The notes under the pieces were generated by a model, which was given only the letters and a program-made list of their open reading frames with translations, ran no database searches and was not told the origin of the DNA. Positions 16,338-24,731 of a DNA stretch of 64,000 nt are shown here, piece by piece. The stretch is from positions 4,989-68,988 of the forward strand of contig CAYJLC010000007.1 in NCBI GenBank assembly GCA_964370735.1. Direction: 5' to 3'. Each line of letters starts with the position of its first letter. Within the stretch, counting starts at the first letter, position 1. A program made the position numbers and the translations under genes. Source of the DNA: CAYJLC01 sp964370735. GTDB taxonomy: Bacteria > Bacillota > Clostridia > Oscillospirales > Butyricicoccaceae.

Positions 16338-18704
16338 TTATTTTACTTCTACTGGTTTGATATCCCAAATTTCATTTGCGTATTGCATAATAGTTCTATC
16401 ACTTGAGAATGCACCTGCATTTGCAATATTCATTAAGCACATTTTCGCAAAACGTCTTTTGTCAGCATACGCTTTAAACACTTCTTCTTGAGCCTCTTTA
16501 AATGCTTTAAAGTCTGCAAGAACGAAATATTCATCAGAGAACTGCCAGTTAATAAGCGAGTCGTGTAACTCCTTAAATTCACCAGTTCCACCGTCGTTTA
16601 CTGTTCCATCTACAAGTGAATTTACAGCACGACGAATGTCTGAATGCTCATCATATAATCCATGCGGATGGTAATGATTGCGTAGCTCCTCTATATCTTC
16701 AACTCTTAAACCGAAGATAAAGTTGTTTTCTTCGCCACTTTCTTCAACTATTTCAACATTAGCGCCGTCATAAGTTCCGAAAGTTGGTGCACCGTTTAAC
16801 ATAAATTTCATATTACCAGTACCAGAAGCCTCTTTACCAGCCATAGAAATTTGTTTCGAAATATCTGCTGCTGGGAATAATTTTTCAGCCACAGAAACTC
16901 TGTAATTTTCAACAAAAAGAACATTAATTTTCTTATTAACAACAGGGTCATTATTGATTAAAGTTTGCATTTTGCAGATAAATTTAATAATAGATTTTGC
17001 ACGTCTATATCCTGGGAAAGCCTTAGCTCCGAAGATAAATGTAACTGGTGGCATTTCTTTTTCTGGATTTTGTTTCAATGTTAAATATAAATCCATAATG
17101 TAAAGTGCATTTAAAAGTTGACGTTTATATTCGTGAAGACGCTTAATTTGGATATCAAAAATTGAATCTGGGTTTAATTTGATATCTTGTGTTTTAAGGA
17201 CAAAATCACAAAGTTGTTGCTTTTTAATGTGTTTTACATCCATTATTCTGTTTAAAACATTGTCATCATCGATAAATTTCTCAAGTTCTTTTAGTTTTGA
17301 TAAATCAGTCACCCAATCTTCGTTTCCTAAAAGTTCTGTTAAAAGTTCTGATAATTCTTTGTTACAAGAGCGTAACCAGCGTCTTGGAGTAATACCATTT
17401 GTTTTATTTTGGAATTTTTCTGGATATACATTATACCAATCACGAAGTTCTGAATTTTTTAAGATTTCAGTGTGAAGTGCTGCCACACCATTAACTGCTT
17501 TAGAACAGTGAATAGCAAGATTTGCCATGTGAACCGTAGTTCCTTGAACAATATGCAGTTTCCATAAATCGTGTCCATGAATGCCTTTTGCTTCTAGCGA
17601 ACCTAGGAAATAATTATCAAGTTGATAAATAATTTCACCAATTCTTCTGAAAATTTTATTGATAAGGTAGATATCCCATTTTTCTAGTGCTTCTGATAAA
17701 ATCGTATGATTTGTGTATGCAAATGATTTTCCAGCAATTTTAACAGCATCTTCTAAAGAATATCCTTCTTCGTCCATTAAAATACGAACAAATTCCGGAA
17801 TGCCTAAAACTGGGTGGGTATCGTTTAATTGGAATGTATGGAACTCATGGAATTTATCGAAATTATCGCCATGAGATAATTTATATTTTCTAACAACATC
17901 TTGAATTGATGCTGATACTAGGAAATATTGTTGACGAAGACGAAGTAATTTTCCTTCTTCGTTTGTGTCATTTGGATATAAAACTCTAGATATATCTTCG
18001 GCACGATTTCTCATTCTAACAGCATCATCATAACGTTGACTGTTAAACATGTGGAAATCAAACTCTGATAACGCTTCACATTTCCATAATCTTAATGTGT
18101 TGATATTTTTTGATTTATACGAAATAATCGGAGTGTCATGTGGCACTGCTCTTACAACATAATCATCGAATTTAACCAAAACTGTATGGTGGTCTTTTCT
18201 AATGCTAAATGGATCACCATATCTAAGCCAAGTATCGGCTGTTTCATGTTGCGATTCATTGACAATTTTTTGCTCGAATAAACCGTTACTATATCTGATA
18301 CCATAGCCCATCAAAGGAAGATGCATAGTTGCCCCTGAGTCTAAGAAACACGCAGCTAGACGACCTAAACCGCCATTACCTAAGCCTTTATCTTCTTCGA
18401 TTTCTTCAACTTCGTTTAAGTTGAAATTCATTTCTTCTAAAAGTTTTTTTACTTCATCGTATTTGCCAAGATTAATAAGGTTGTTTCCTAAAGCACGCCC
18501 CATTAAATACTCAGCCGAGATATAATACGCTTGCTTTTGTTGTTCATAAGTTTCTTTTGACTCTTCCCAATCGTCTACAATATATTCTAGTAAAACTGCC
18601 GATAAACAGTTCCATACTTGGAATAATTTTGCATCTTCAAGTTTCCTGCCGAAATGCGCCTTGCAATAGCGTTCCATTCCAATTTTTAGTTCATTTGTTG
18701 TCAT
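16338..18704 (-). CDS. glgP: Glycogen/starch/alpha-glucan phosphorylase
   Basis: 788 residues, normal for the GT35 family. It removes glucose units from glycogen or maltodextrin as glucose-1-phosphate. Clear family blocks are DKGLGNGGLGRLAACFLDS, the NDTHP segment, GITPRRWL, the DIQIKRLHEYKRQ block and EASGTGNMKFMLNGAPTFGT, which includes the pyridoxal-phosphate lysine. I chose the ATG at 18704 because AAAGGTG lies about 10 bases upstream; a GTG four codons earlier overlaps that site. It stands alone with its own promoter and terminator, away from other glycogen genes. Confidence 0.96.
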   Translation of the reverse strand: MTTNELKIGMERYCKAHFGRKLEDAKLFQVWNCLSAVLLEYIVDDWEESKETYEQQKQAYYISAEYLMGRALGNNLINLGKYDEVKKLLEEMNFNLNEVEEIEEDKGLGNGGLGRLAACFLDSGATMHLPLMGYGIRYSNGLFEQKIVNESQHETADTWLRYGDPFSIRKDHHTVLVKFDDYVVRAVPHDTPIISYKSKNINTLRLWKCEALSEFDFHMFNSQRYDDAVRMRNRAEDISRVLYPNDTNEEGKLLRLRQQYFLVSASIQDVVRKYKLSHGDNFDKFHEFHTFQLNDTHPVLGIPEFVRILMDEEGYSLEDAVKIAGKSFAYTNHTILSEALEKWDIYLINKIFRRIGEIIYQLDNYFLGSLEAKGIHGHDLWKLHIVQGTTVHMANLAIHCSKAVNGVAALHTEILKNSELRDWYNVYPEKFQNKTNGITPRRWLRSCNKELSELLTELLGNEDWVTDLSKLKELEKFIDDDNVLNRIMDVKHIKKQQLCDFVLKTQDIKLNPDSIFDIQIKRLHEYKRQLLNALYIMDLYLTLKQNPEKEMPPVTFIFGAKAFPGYRRAKSIIKFICKMQTLINNDPVVNKKINVLFVENYRVSVAEKLFPAADISKQISMAGKEASGTGNMKFMLNGAPTFGTYDGANVEIVEESGEENNFIFGLRVEDIEELRNHYHPHGLYDEHSDIRRAVNSLVDGTVNDGGTGEFKELHDSLINWQFSDEYFVLADFKAFKEAQEEVFKAYADKRRFAKMCLMNIANAGAFSSDRTIMQYANEIWDIKPVEVK

Positions 18705-18741
18705 ATAAGTCAACACCTTTCAATAATGTAATTTATTCTAA

Positions 18742-18770
18742 AGTATACCCATAATCGTACTATTGTACAA
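18742..18770 (-). promoter_or_regulatory. Promoter of glgP
   Basis: Minus strand TTGTAC (18770-18765), 17-base spacer, TATACT (18747-18742). Confidence 0.6.
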
Positions 18771-19240
18771 TTAAATCGTAACACTAAATGCATAATGTGT
18801 CAAGAGTAAAAAATAGATGGATTAACTGATTTTTTGTGATAAAAACAGAACTTTACGATAACTTTGTTTGATTTGCACATTTTAATGTATAAACCTACTC
18901 TTTTTTTCCCTTTTTTTACACAATAAATTAAATATTTATAAATTCACCTTTTATTTTTTGGACAAATTTACCAATGATATTTTTTATTGATTTTTCTTGA
19001 TTTTTCTTGATTTTTTGGGTTTCAATGCAGTTTTACCAAAAATTCAGTTTGTTCGCTTGCAAATTTACTCATCGATTATATTTTATCAGACACAAATTTG
19101 CAAACTTTAATTTCAGTATTGCAAACTGCTCCCTATTCATATTTTTTTCATATTTAGTATGTCATAGAATTACAAAAACCATATAAACAAGCCTATATTT
19201 AGGTATATGTTTACAATATGTTACTTTTTCACTTTAGTTA
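18771..19240. other. 470-base AT-rich intergenic stretch with short repeats
   Basis: No convincing reading frame. It holds three tandem GATTTTTCTT-type units (about 18990-19015) and an inverted repeat TTGCAAATTT (19057-19066) / AAATTTGCAA (19094-19103), with another TTGCAAA nearby. I recognise no known RNA in it. Confidence 0.5.
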
Positions 19241-19269
19241 TTTACAAGTATCGCGAATTATGGTATACT
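19241..19269 (+). promoter_or_regulatory. Promoter of lepA operon
   Basis: TTTACA (19241-19246), 17-base spacer, TATACT (19264-19269). Confidence 0.75.
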
Positions 19270-19301
19270 ATTATAAATATATGTATATAGAGGTGTAATT
19301 C

Positions 19302-21110
19302 TTGAAAGATAAATCAAAAATAAGGAATTTTTGTATAATTGCCCATATCGACCATGGTAAATCGACTTTAGCCGATAGACTTCTTGAAGAATGTAAGGCA
19401 GTTACGCAAAGAGAAATGGAAAGTCAGCTTCTTGACAATATGGACCTTGAGCGTGAACGTGGTATCACAATCAAGGCTCGTGCTGTAAAAATTGACTATA
19501 AAGCGCTAGACGGAGAAGTTTATGAGCTAAATTTAATCGATACTCCAGGACATGTTGACTTTAACTACGAAGTTTCAAGGTCGCTTGCAGCATGTGAGGG
19601 TGCGATTTTAGTTGTCGACGCTGCGCAAGGAATCGAGGCGCAAACACTCGCAAATACCTACCTTGCACTAGAACACGACCTAGAAATCGTTCCTGTTGTA
19701 AATAAAATCGACTTACCATCAGCAGACCCAAAACGTGTTAAGGCAGATGTTGAAGAAATAATCGGCATCGAAGCTATGGATGCACCAGAGATTTCTGCGA
19801 AAATGGGTATCAATATTCGCGAGGTTCTTGAGGCTGTTGTAACAAAAATACCTCCTCCAACTGGCGAACTAGAAGCTCCGCTAAAAGCTTCAATTTTCGA
19901 TAGCCAATATGATGTATATAAAGGTGTAATCGTTTATTTAAGAGTTGTTGACGGTGTTCTTCGTGCTGGTGACGAGATAGAAATGATGGCTACTGGTGCA
20001 AAATTCAATGTAGTTGAATTAGGTCATTTAAAACCACTTGGTCTAGAGCCAGTCGATGCACTTTACCCTGGTGAAGTAGGATATCTTGCTGCTAGTATTA
20101 AAAATGTTAAAGATACAAAAGTTGGTGATACAGTTACACTTGCAAACAACAGAGCAGACGCTCCACTTGAGGGATATAAAGAGGTTCAACCTATGGTTTA
20201 CTCTGGTTTATACCCTGTTGACGGTGCAAAATATGTCGATTTAAGAGAGGCTTTAGAAAAACTTCAATTAAACGATGCGTCACTTACTTTCGAACCAGAA
20301 ACATCTATCGCATTAGGTTTCGGTTTCCGTTGTGGATTTTTAGGATTACTTCACATGGAAATCATCGGCGAGCGTTTAGAGCGTGAATATAATTTAGACT
20401 TAATCACGACAGCACCTTCTGTTATTTACAGAATAACAAGAATGGACGGAACTGTTGAAATGATTGATAATCCACTAAATTATCCAGACCCAAATCACCT
20501 AGATTTTGCTGAAGAACCATTCGTTAAAGCGCAAATTATGACTCCAAAAGACTATGTTGGAAACATTATGGATTTATGTCAAGACAGACGTGGTGTTTTC
20601 AAAGATATGCAATATGTATCGACTGATAGAGCCGAAATCATATATGAATTACCGTTAAATGAGATTATTTATGACTTTTTTGACGTTTTAAAATCAAGAA
20701 CTCGTGGTTATGCGTCACTTGATTATGAAATGATAGGATATAGAAAATCACATCTTGTAAAACTAGACATTCTTCTAAATGGCGATGTTGTCGATGCGCT
20801 TTCATTCATCGTTCATCGTGACAAAGCTTATGAAAGAGCTAGAAAAATTGCCGAAAAATTAAAAGAACATATTCCAAGACAGATGTTTGAAGTGCCAATT
20901 CAAGCGTCGATAGGTGCGAAAGTTATCGCTAGAGAAACTGTTAAAGCTATGAGAAAAGACGTACTAGCTAAATGTTATGGCGGTGACATCACGCGTAAGA
21001 AAAAATTACTTGAAAAACAAAAAGAAGGTAAAAAACGTATGCGTCAATTAGGTTCGGTTGAAGTTCCGACAGAGGCGTTTATGGCGGTGCTTAAACTTGA
21101 TGAAGACTAA
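19302..21110 (+). CDS. lepA: Elongation factor 4 (LepA), ribosome back-translocase GTPase
   Basis: 602 residues, the standard length. Start is TTG with GAGGTG six bases upstream. The GTPase domain shows AHIDHGKSTLADRL, the RGITIK switch I, DTPGHVDF and NKIDLP. Then follow EF-G-like domains and the LepA-specific C-terminal domain ending in KKLLEKQKEGKKRMR. It acts on stalled or mis-translocated ribosomes. It overlaps hemW by 11 bases, an order (lepA-hemW) common in Firmicutes. Confidence 0.97.
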   Translation: MKDKSKIRNFCIIAHIDHGKSTLADRLLEECKAVTQREMESQLLDNMDLERERGITIKARAVKIDYKALDGEVYELNLIDTPGHVDFNYEVSRSLAACEGAILVVDAAQGIEAQTLANTYLALEHDLEIVPVVNKIDLPSADPKRVKADVEEIIGIEAMDAPEISAKMGINIREVLEAVVTKIPPPTGELEAPLKASIFDSQYDVYKGVIVYLRVVDGVLRAGDEIEMMATGAKFNVVELGHLKPLGLEPVDALYPGEVGYLAASIKNVKDTKVGDTVTLANNRADAPLEGYKEVQPMVYSGLYPVDGAKYVDLREALEKLQLNDASLTFEPETSIALGFGFRCGFLGLLHMEIIGERLEREYNLDLITTAPSVIYRITRMDGTVEMIDNPLNYPDPNHLDFAEEPFVKAQIMTPKDYVGNIMDLCQDRRGVFKDMQYVSTDRAEIIYELPLNEIIYDFFDVLKSRTRGYASLDYEMIGYRKSHLVKLDILLNGDVVDALSFIVHRDKAYERARKIAEKLKEHIPRQMFEVPIQASIGAKVIARETVKAMRKDVLAKCYGGDITRKKKLLEKQKEGKKRMRQLGSVEVPTEAFMAVLKLDED

Positions 21111-22215
21111 TTTAGGAATTTATTTACACATTCCGTTTTGCAAAGAAAAATGCTCATATTGCGATTTTTATTCAAAAAAAGGCAGTACACACGATATGGA
21201 TAGTTACACAAAATCACTATCTGAACATATTGCTTTTTATGGAAGTGTATCAAAAAATTATATAGTCGACACTTTATACATCGGTGGTGGAACACCATCT
21301 TATCTAGGGGAAAAAAATCTCGCACTTTTAATAAAATCGGTTAAAAAATGCTTTAAAATTTCAAAAAACATTGAAATCACTGTTGAATTAAACCCAGAAA
21401 GTACAACGAAAAAACTTCTGAAAGCACTTTATAAAAAAGGTGTAAATCGTATTTCTTTCGGTGTGCAAACTGCAAATGATGACAAGCTTTTGCAAATATC
21501 TCGATTGCACAACTTTGAAACAGCTAAAAATGCTGTTTTGATTGCAAAAAAGATTGGCTTTAAGAACATTTCAATAGATTTGATTTATGGATTGCCAAAT
21601 CAGACTCTTGATGATTTAAAAAGTGACCTTGCAAGCTTTTTAGCGCTCGATGTTTCACATATTTCAACTTATGCACTCAAAATTGAAGAGGGAACAAAAA
21701 TGCACACCGATGGTGTGTCCACCCTTGACGATGATTTAGTTGCTGATATGTATGATTTTATCTGCGAAGCTTTAAAAAATGCTGGCTTTAATCATTATGA
21801 AGTTTCAAATTTTGCAAAAAATGGCGCTGAAAGTAAGCACAATAATAAATATTGGAATTTATCTGAATATTTAGGGCTAGGACCTTCGGCACATTCATTT
21901 TTTGGTGATGTTAGATTTTCATATATCAAAGATACTTTGGATTATATGAAAAATATGACTATCGACGAAAAGGACGAAAGAGTTCCGAAAAAAACTCGTT
22001 TTGGTGAATATATTATGGTTAAACTTCGCACAAGTGAAGGAATTGACTGTAATGAATTTATCAAAATTTTCGATATTCCTTTCGAACCATATTTAACTAA
22101 AGCTGAAATTTTCATTAAAAATGGCTATGCTGTTTTTGATGGTGAACGATTTTTTCTAACTGAAAAAGGATTTTTTATATCAAATACAATTATAAACAAA
22201 ATTTTGGAAGACTAA
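21100..22215 (+). CDS. hemW: Radical SAM heme chaperone HemW (coproporphyrinogen oxidase-like)
   Basis: 371 residues from the ATG at 21100 inside the end of lepA; an earlier in-frame ATG at 21058 would add 14 residues encoded within lepA and is unlikely. The radical SAM cluster motif is C14-x3-C18-x2-C21 with the HemW-type YCDFYSK sequence. GGGTPS and ELNPE are the next SAM-binding blocks, and the C-terminal HemN-C region is present. HemW proteins bind heme and pass it to target proteins; older annotations call them anaerobic coproporphyrinogen oxidase. No other heme gene is nearby. Confidence 0.92.
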   Translation: MKTNLGIYLHIPFCKEKCSYCDFYSKKGSTHDMDSYTKSLSEHIAFYGSVSKNYIVDTLYIGGGTPSYLGEKNLALLIKSVKKCFKISKNIEITVELNPESTTKKLLKALYKKGVNRISFGVQTANDDKLLQISRLHNFETAKNAVLIAKKIGFKNISIDLIYGLPNQTLDDLKSDLASFLALDVSHISTYALKIEEGTKMHTDGVSTLDDDLVADMYDFICEALKNAGFNHYEVSNFAKNGAESKHNNKYWNLSEYLGLGPSAHSFFGDVRFSYIKDTLDYMKNMTIDEKDERVPKKTRFGEYIMVKLRTSEGIDCNEFIKIFDIPFEPYLTKAEIFIKNGYAVFDGERFFLTEKGFFISNTIINKILED

Positions 22216-22227
22216 AGGAGAGTTAAA

Positions 22228-22497
22228 ATGAGAGCAGTTGTAACAGTTATCGGAAAAGATACTAGAGGTATTATCGCGCAAGTTTCTGACCTTTTATGGA
22301 AGCAAAATATCAATATCTTAGACATTTCGCAACAAGTTATGGAAGATATTTTTTCAATGGTTATGCTTGTGGATATTTCTCAAAGCACAACAGAACTAAA
22401 CGAAGTTCGTAGTATTTTAGAGAAAAAAGGCGAAGAACTATGCGTTAAAACTCACATTATGCATGAAGATTTATTTAATTCTATGCACAAAATATAG
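22228..22497 (+). CDS. ACT domain protein (UPF0237)
   Basis: 89 residues, a single ACT domain of the UPF0237 family starting RAVVTVIGKDTRGIIAQVSDLL. ACT domains bind amino acids or similar small ligands as dimers. It has an AAGGAGAG ribosome site and lies 12 bases before the UPF0210 gene. This pair is conserved across Firmicutes and other bacteria, so the ACT protein is probably its regulatory partner. Ligand unknown. Confidence 0.93.
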   Translation: MRAVVTVIGKDTRGIIAQVSDLLWKQNINILDISQQVMEDIFSMVMLVDISQSTTELNEVRSILEKKGEELCVKTHIMHEDLFNSMHKI

Positions 22498-22509
22498 GGG
22501 TGGACGCTG

Positions 22510-23871
22510 ATGTTAAATAATTATGATATTCTAGAAACCATAAAAATGATTGAAGAAGAAAACCTTGATATCCGTACTATTACAATGGGGATTTCTCTTA
22601 TTGACTGTGCTGACGAAAATATTGACGTATGTGCTGAAAAAATTTATAATAAAATTACAACTTACGCTCGCGATTTAGTAAAAGTCGGTGAAGATATCGA
22701 AAAAGAATACGGTATTCCAATCATCAATAAACGTATTGCTGTAACTCCAATTTCTGTGGTTGGTTCTGCGTCAAAAACTGATAGTTATGTAAAGCTTGCT
22801 CATGCTTTAGACCGCGCAGCCGAGGCTGTTGGCGTTAATATTATCGGTGGTTTCTCGGCTTTAGTACACAAAGGGTTTACTAAATCTGACGAAATTTTAA
22901 TCAAATCTATTCCTGAAGCTTTGGCTACAACTACTCGCGTTTGCTCGTCTGTAAACGTGGCTACTACAAAAGCTGGTATAAATATGGACGCTGTCGCTTT
23001 AATGGGTAAAATTATTCGTGAAGCTGCCGAACTTACTAAAGATAATGGCTCTTTTGGCTGTGCAAAGTTAGTTGTTTTCGCAAATGCTCCTGAAGATAAT
23101 CCATTTATGGCTGGTGCTTTCCATGGTGTTGGTGAGCCTGAATGTGTAATTAATGTTGGGGTTTCTGGACCAGGTGTTGTTTATGCTGCTATTAAACGTG
23201 CCGGAAAAGAAGCAAATCTTACTGAAATTGCCGATGTTATCAAGAAAACTGCATTCAAAATCACTAGAATGGGTAGCTTAGTTGGTAAAGAAGCGTCAAA
23301 ACGCCTAGGAGTTCCATTCGGAATTATCGATTTATCTCTTGCCCCTACTCCTGCTGTTGGTGACTCTGTTGCTCGTATTTTAGAGGAAATGGGACTTGAA
23401 GCTTGTGGTACTCATGGTACAATTGCAACTCTTGCAATGCTAAACGACGCTGTTAAAAAAGGTGGCACAATGGCATCTTCTCACGTCGGTGGTCTTTCTG
23501 GGGCGTTTATCCCTGTTTCTGAAGACGAAGGTATGATTGAGCGTGCTGTATCAGGTGCTTTAACTTATGAAAAACTAGAGGCTATGACGGCTGTTTGTTC
23601 AGTTGGTATCGATATGGTTGCTATCCCTGGTGATACTCCTGCCGATACAATTTCTGCTATGATTGCTGATGAAATCGCTATCGGTGTTGTAAACTTTAAG
23701 ACGACTGCAGTTCGTGTTATTCCTGTTTTCGGCAAAAAAGTTGGCGATATGGTGGAATATGGTGGACTATTCGGTTCTGCACCGATTATGCCTATAAATC
23801 CACATTCTGCAAGCGTATTTATCAGTCGTGGTGGTAGAATTCCTGCTCCACTTCAAAGTTTAAAAAATTAG
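22510..23871 (+). CDS. UPF0210 (DUF711/PFL family) protein
   Basis: 453 residues, full length for the UPF0210 family. Recognisable blocks are ETIKMIEEENLDIRTITMGISL near the start, GGFSALVHKG, FMAGAFHGVGEPE, VSGPGVV and SLAPTPAVGDSVA. The family is sometimes called PFL-like because of a distant structural relation to glycyl-radical enzymes, but I see no glycyl-radical motif. Function unknown. The start has AGGGGTGG upstream, and the gene ends at a perfect-palindrome terminator. Confidence 0.92.
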   Translation: MLNNYDILETIKMIEEENLDIRTITMGISLIDCADENIDVCAEKIYNKITTYARDLVKVGEDIEKEYGIPIINKRIAVTPISVVGSASKTDSYVKLAHALDRAAEAVGVNIIGGFSALVHKGFTKSDEILIKSIPEALATTTRVCSSVNVATTKAGINMDAVALMGKIIREAAELTKDNGSFGCAKLVVFANAPEDNPFMAGAFHGVGEPECVINVGVSGPGVVYAAIKRAGKEANLTEIADVIKKTAFKITRMGSLVGKEASKRLGVPFGIIDLSLAPTPAVGDSVARILEEMGLEACGTHGTIATLAMLNDAVKKGGTMASSHVGGLSGAFIPVSEDEGMIERAVSGALTYEKLEAMTAVCSVGIDMVAIPGDTPADTISAMIADEIAIGVVNFKTTAVRVIPVFGKKVGDMVEYGGLFGSAPIMPINPHSASVFISRGGRIPAPLQSLKN

Positions 23872-23876
23872 TATAA

Positions 23877-23906
23877 AAAAAGAAGCTGTCACGACAGCTT
23901 CTTTTT
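23877..23906. terminator. Bidirectional terminator (UPF0210 gene / CPBP gene)
   Basis: Nearly perfect palindrome: A-run, GAAGCTGT/ACAGCTTC around CACG, T-run. Confidence 0.88.
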
Positions 23907-23952
23907 ATTTTGGTTTGTTTTAACATAGTTTTTTTTAATTGCGAAATTTTTT

Positions 23953-24678
23953 CTATATAGTAGCATTTGCTGTTGCAATCATCACTAAAAATGCGAAAAG
24001 ATTATTCGAAAAATGCAACCATATTGGTGCTATAATGCTATCTGTTTCCTCATAAAGTAATCCCATGACTATTCCTGGGACTAAATATGTTGGCAGAAAT
24101 GCTAAATCCGATAAATCTCCCGTCATGAAAGTAACTAAAAAATGCATAAGCGCAAATGAACCTGAACTTATCAAAATCGATAGTATTACACCAACTTTTT
24201 GACGCATAGCCCTATAAATTGCACCACGAAAAACTAGTTCCTCGACAACTGGTGCGAAAATTACTATTGTGAAAAACATATAGCCTGCATTTTCAGCGAC
24301 AGATGCTTGCAAAAGTTCTTGATTATTACTTTGGGTTTCCCCAGTAAGCAGTAAAATTATTCCTACCAATGCTAAATTTGATATAAACATTATCACATAG
24401 TATTTCACTAGGCTGATAAAAAATTTAAGGCTAATCCCCTTTTTTATATCAGCTTTAATTACACTAAAGCATACTGCAAAAATCGCAATAAACGTTGTTA
24501 TTTCAAAGAAAATCACTATTGGCGTAATGCTTGCCAAAGCTTCTGATTCGGTATAACCCAAAACAATCAATATAGCCGCAAAAATCATCCCAACAATAGT
24601 TGAACCTATAAAATAATATCCAAAATAAGTGAGTAAGGTAGATATAATTTGCCACGGTTTAAAGGCTTTTTCTTTCAT
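23953..24678 (-). CDS. CPBP family intramembrane metalloprotease (CAAX/Abi-type)
   Basis: 241 residues with about seven hydrophobic helices. Catalytic motifs of the family are present: EELVFR (E146, E147, R151), an isolated H179 in FALMHF, and H222-x3-N226. Family members cleave membrane peptides or process prenylated or bacteriocin-like substrates. The real substrate is unknown. The ribosome site GAGGT lies only a few bases after the terminator of ispH-S1, so expression probably relies on read-through. Confidence 0.9.
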   Translation of the reverse strand: MKEKAFKPWQIISTLLTYFGYYFIGSTIVGMIFAAILIVLGYTESEALASITPIVIFFEITTFIAIFAVCFSVIKADIKKGISLKFFISLVKYYVIMFISNLALVGIILLLTGETQSNNQELLQASVAENAGYMFFTIVIFAPVVEELVFRGAIYRAMRQKVGVILSILISSGSFALMHFLVTFMTGDLSDLAFLPTYLVPGIVMGLLYEETDSIIAPIWLHFSNNLFAFLVMIATANATI

Positions 24679-24692
24679 AATTATTACCTCTA

Positions 24693-24726
24693 TAAAAAAA
24701 CTGCTATCTAAATGATAGCAGTTTTG
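24693..24726 (-). terminator. Terminator after ispH-S1, adjacent to the CPBP ribosome site
   Basis: Minus strand AAAACTGCTATC/GATAGCAGTTTT stem with a T run, ending only about eight bases before the GAGGT ribosome site of the next gene. Confidence 0.82.
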
Positions 24727-24731
24727 ATTTA

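Noticed and set aside
21058..21099. Longer HemW start inside lepA
   Set aside because: The extra 14 residues are encoded within the end of lepA and precede the normal HemW start, which begins just before the IYLHIPFC motif.
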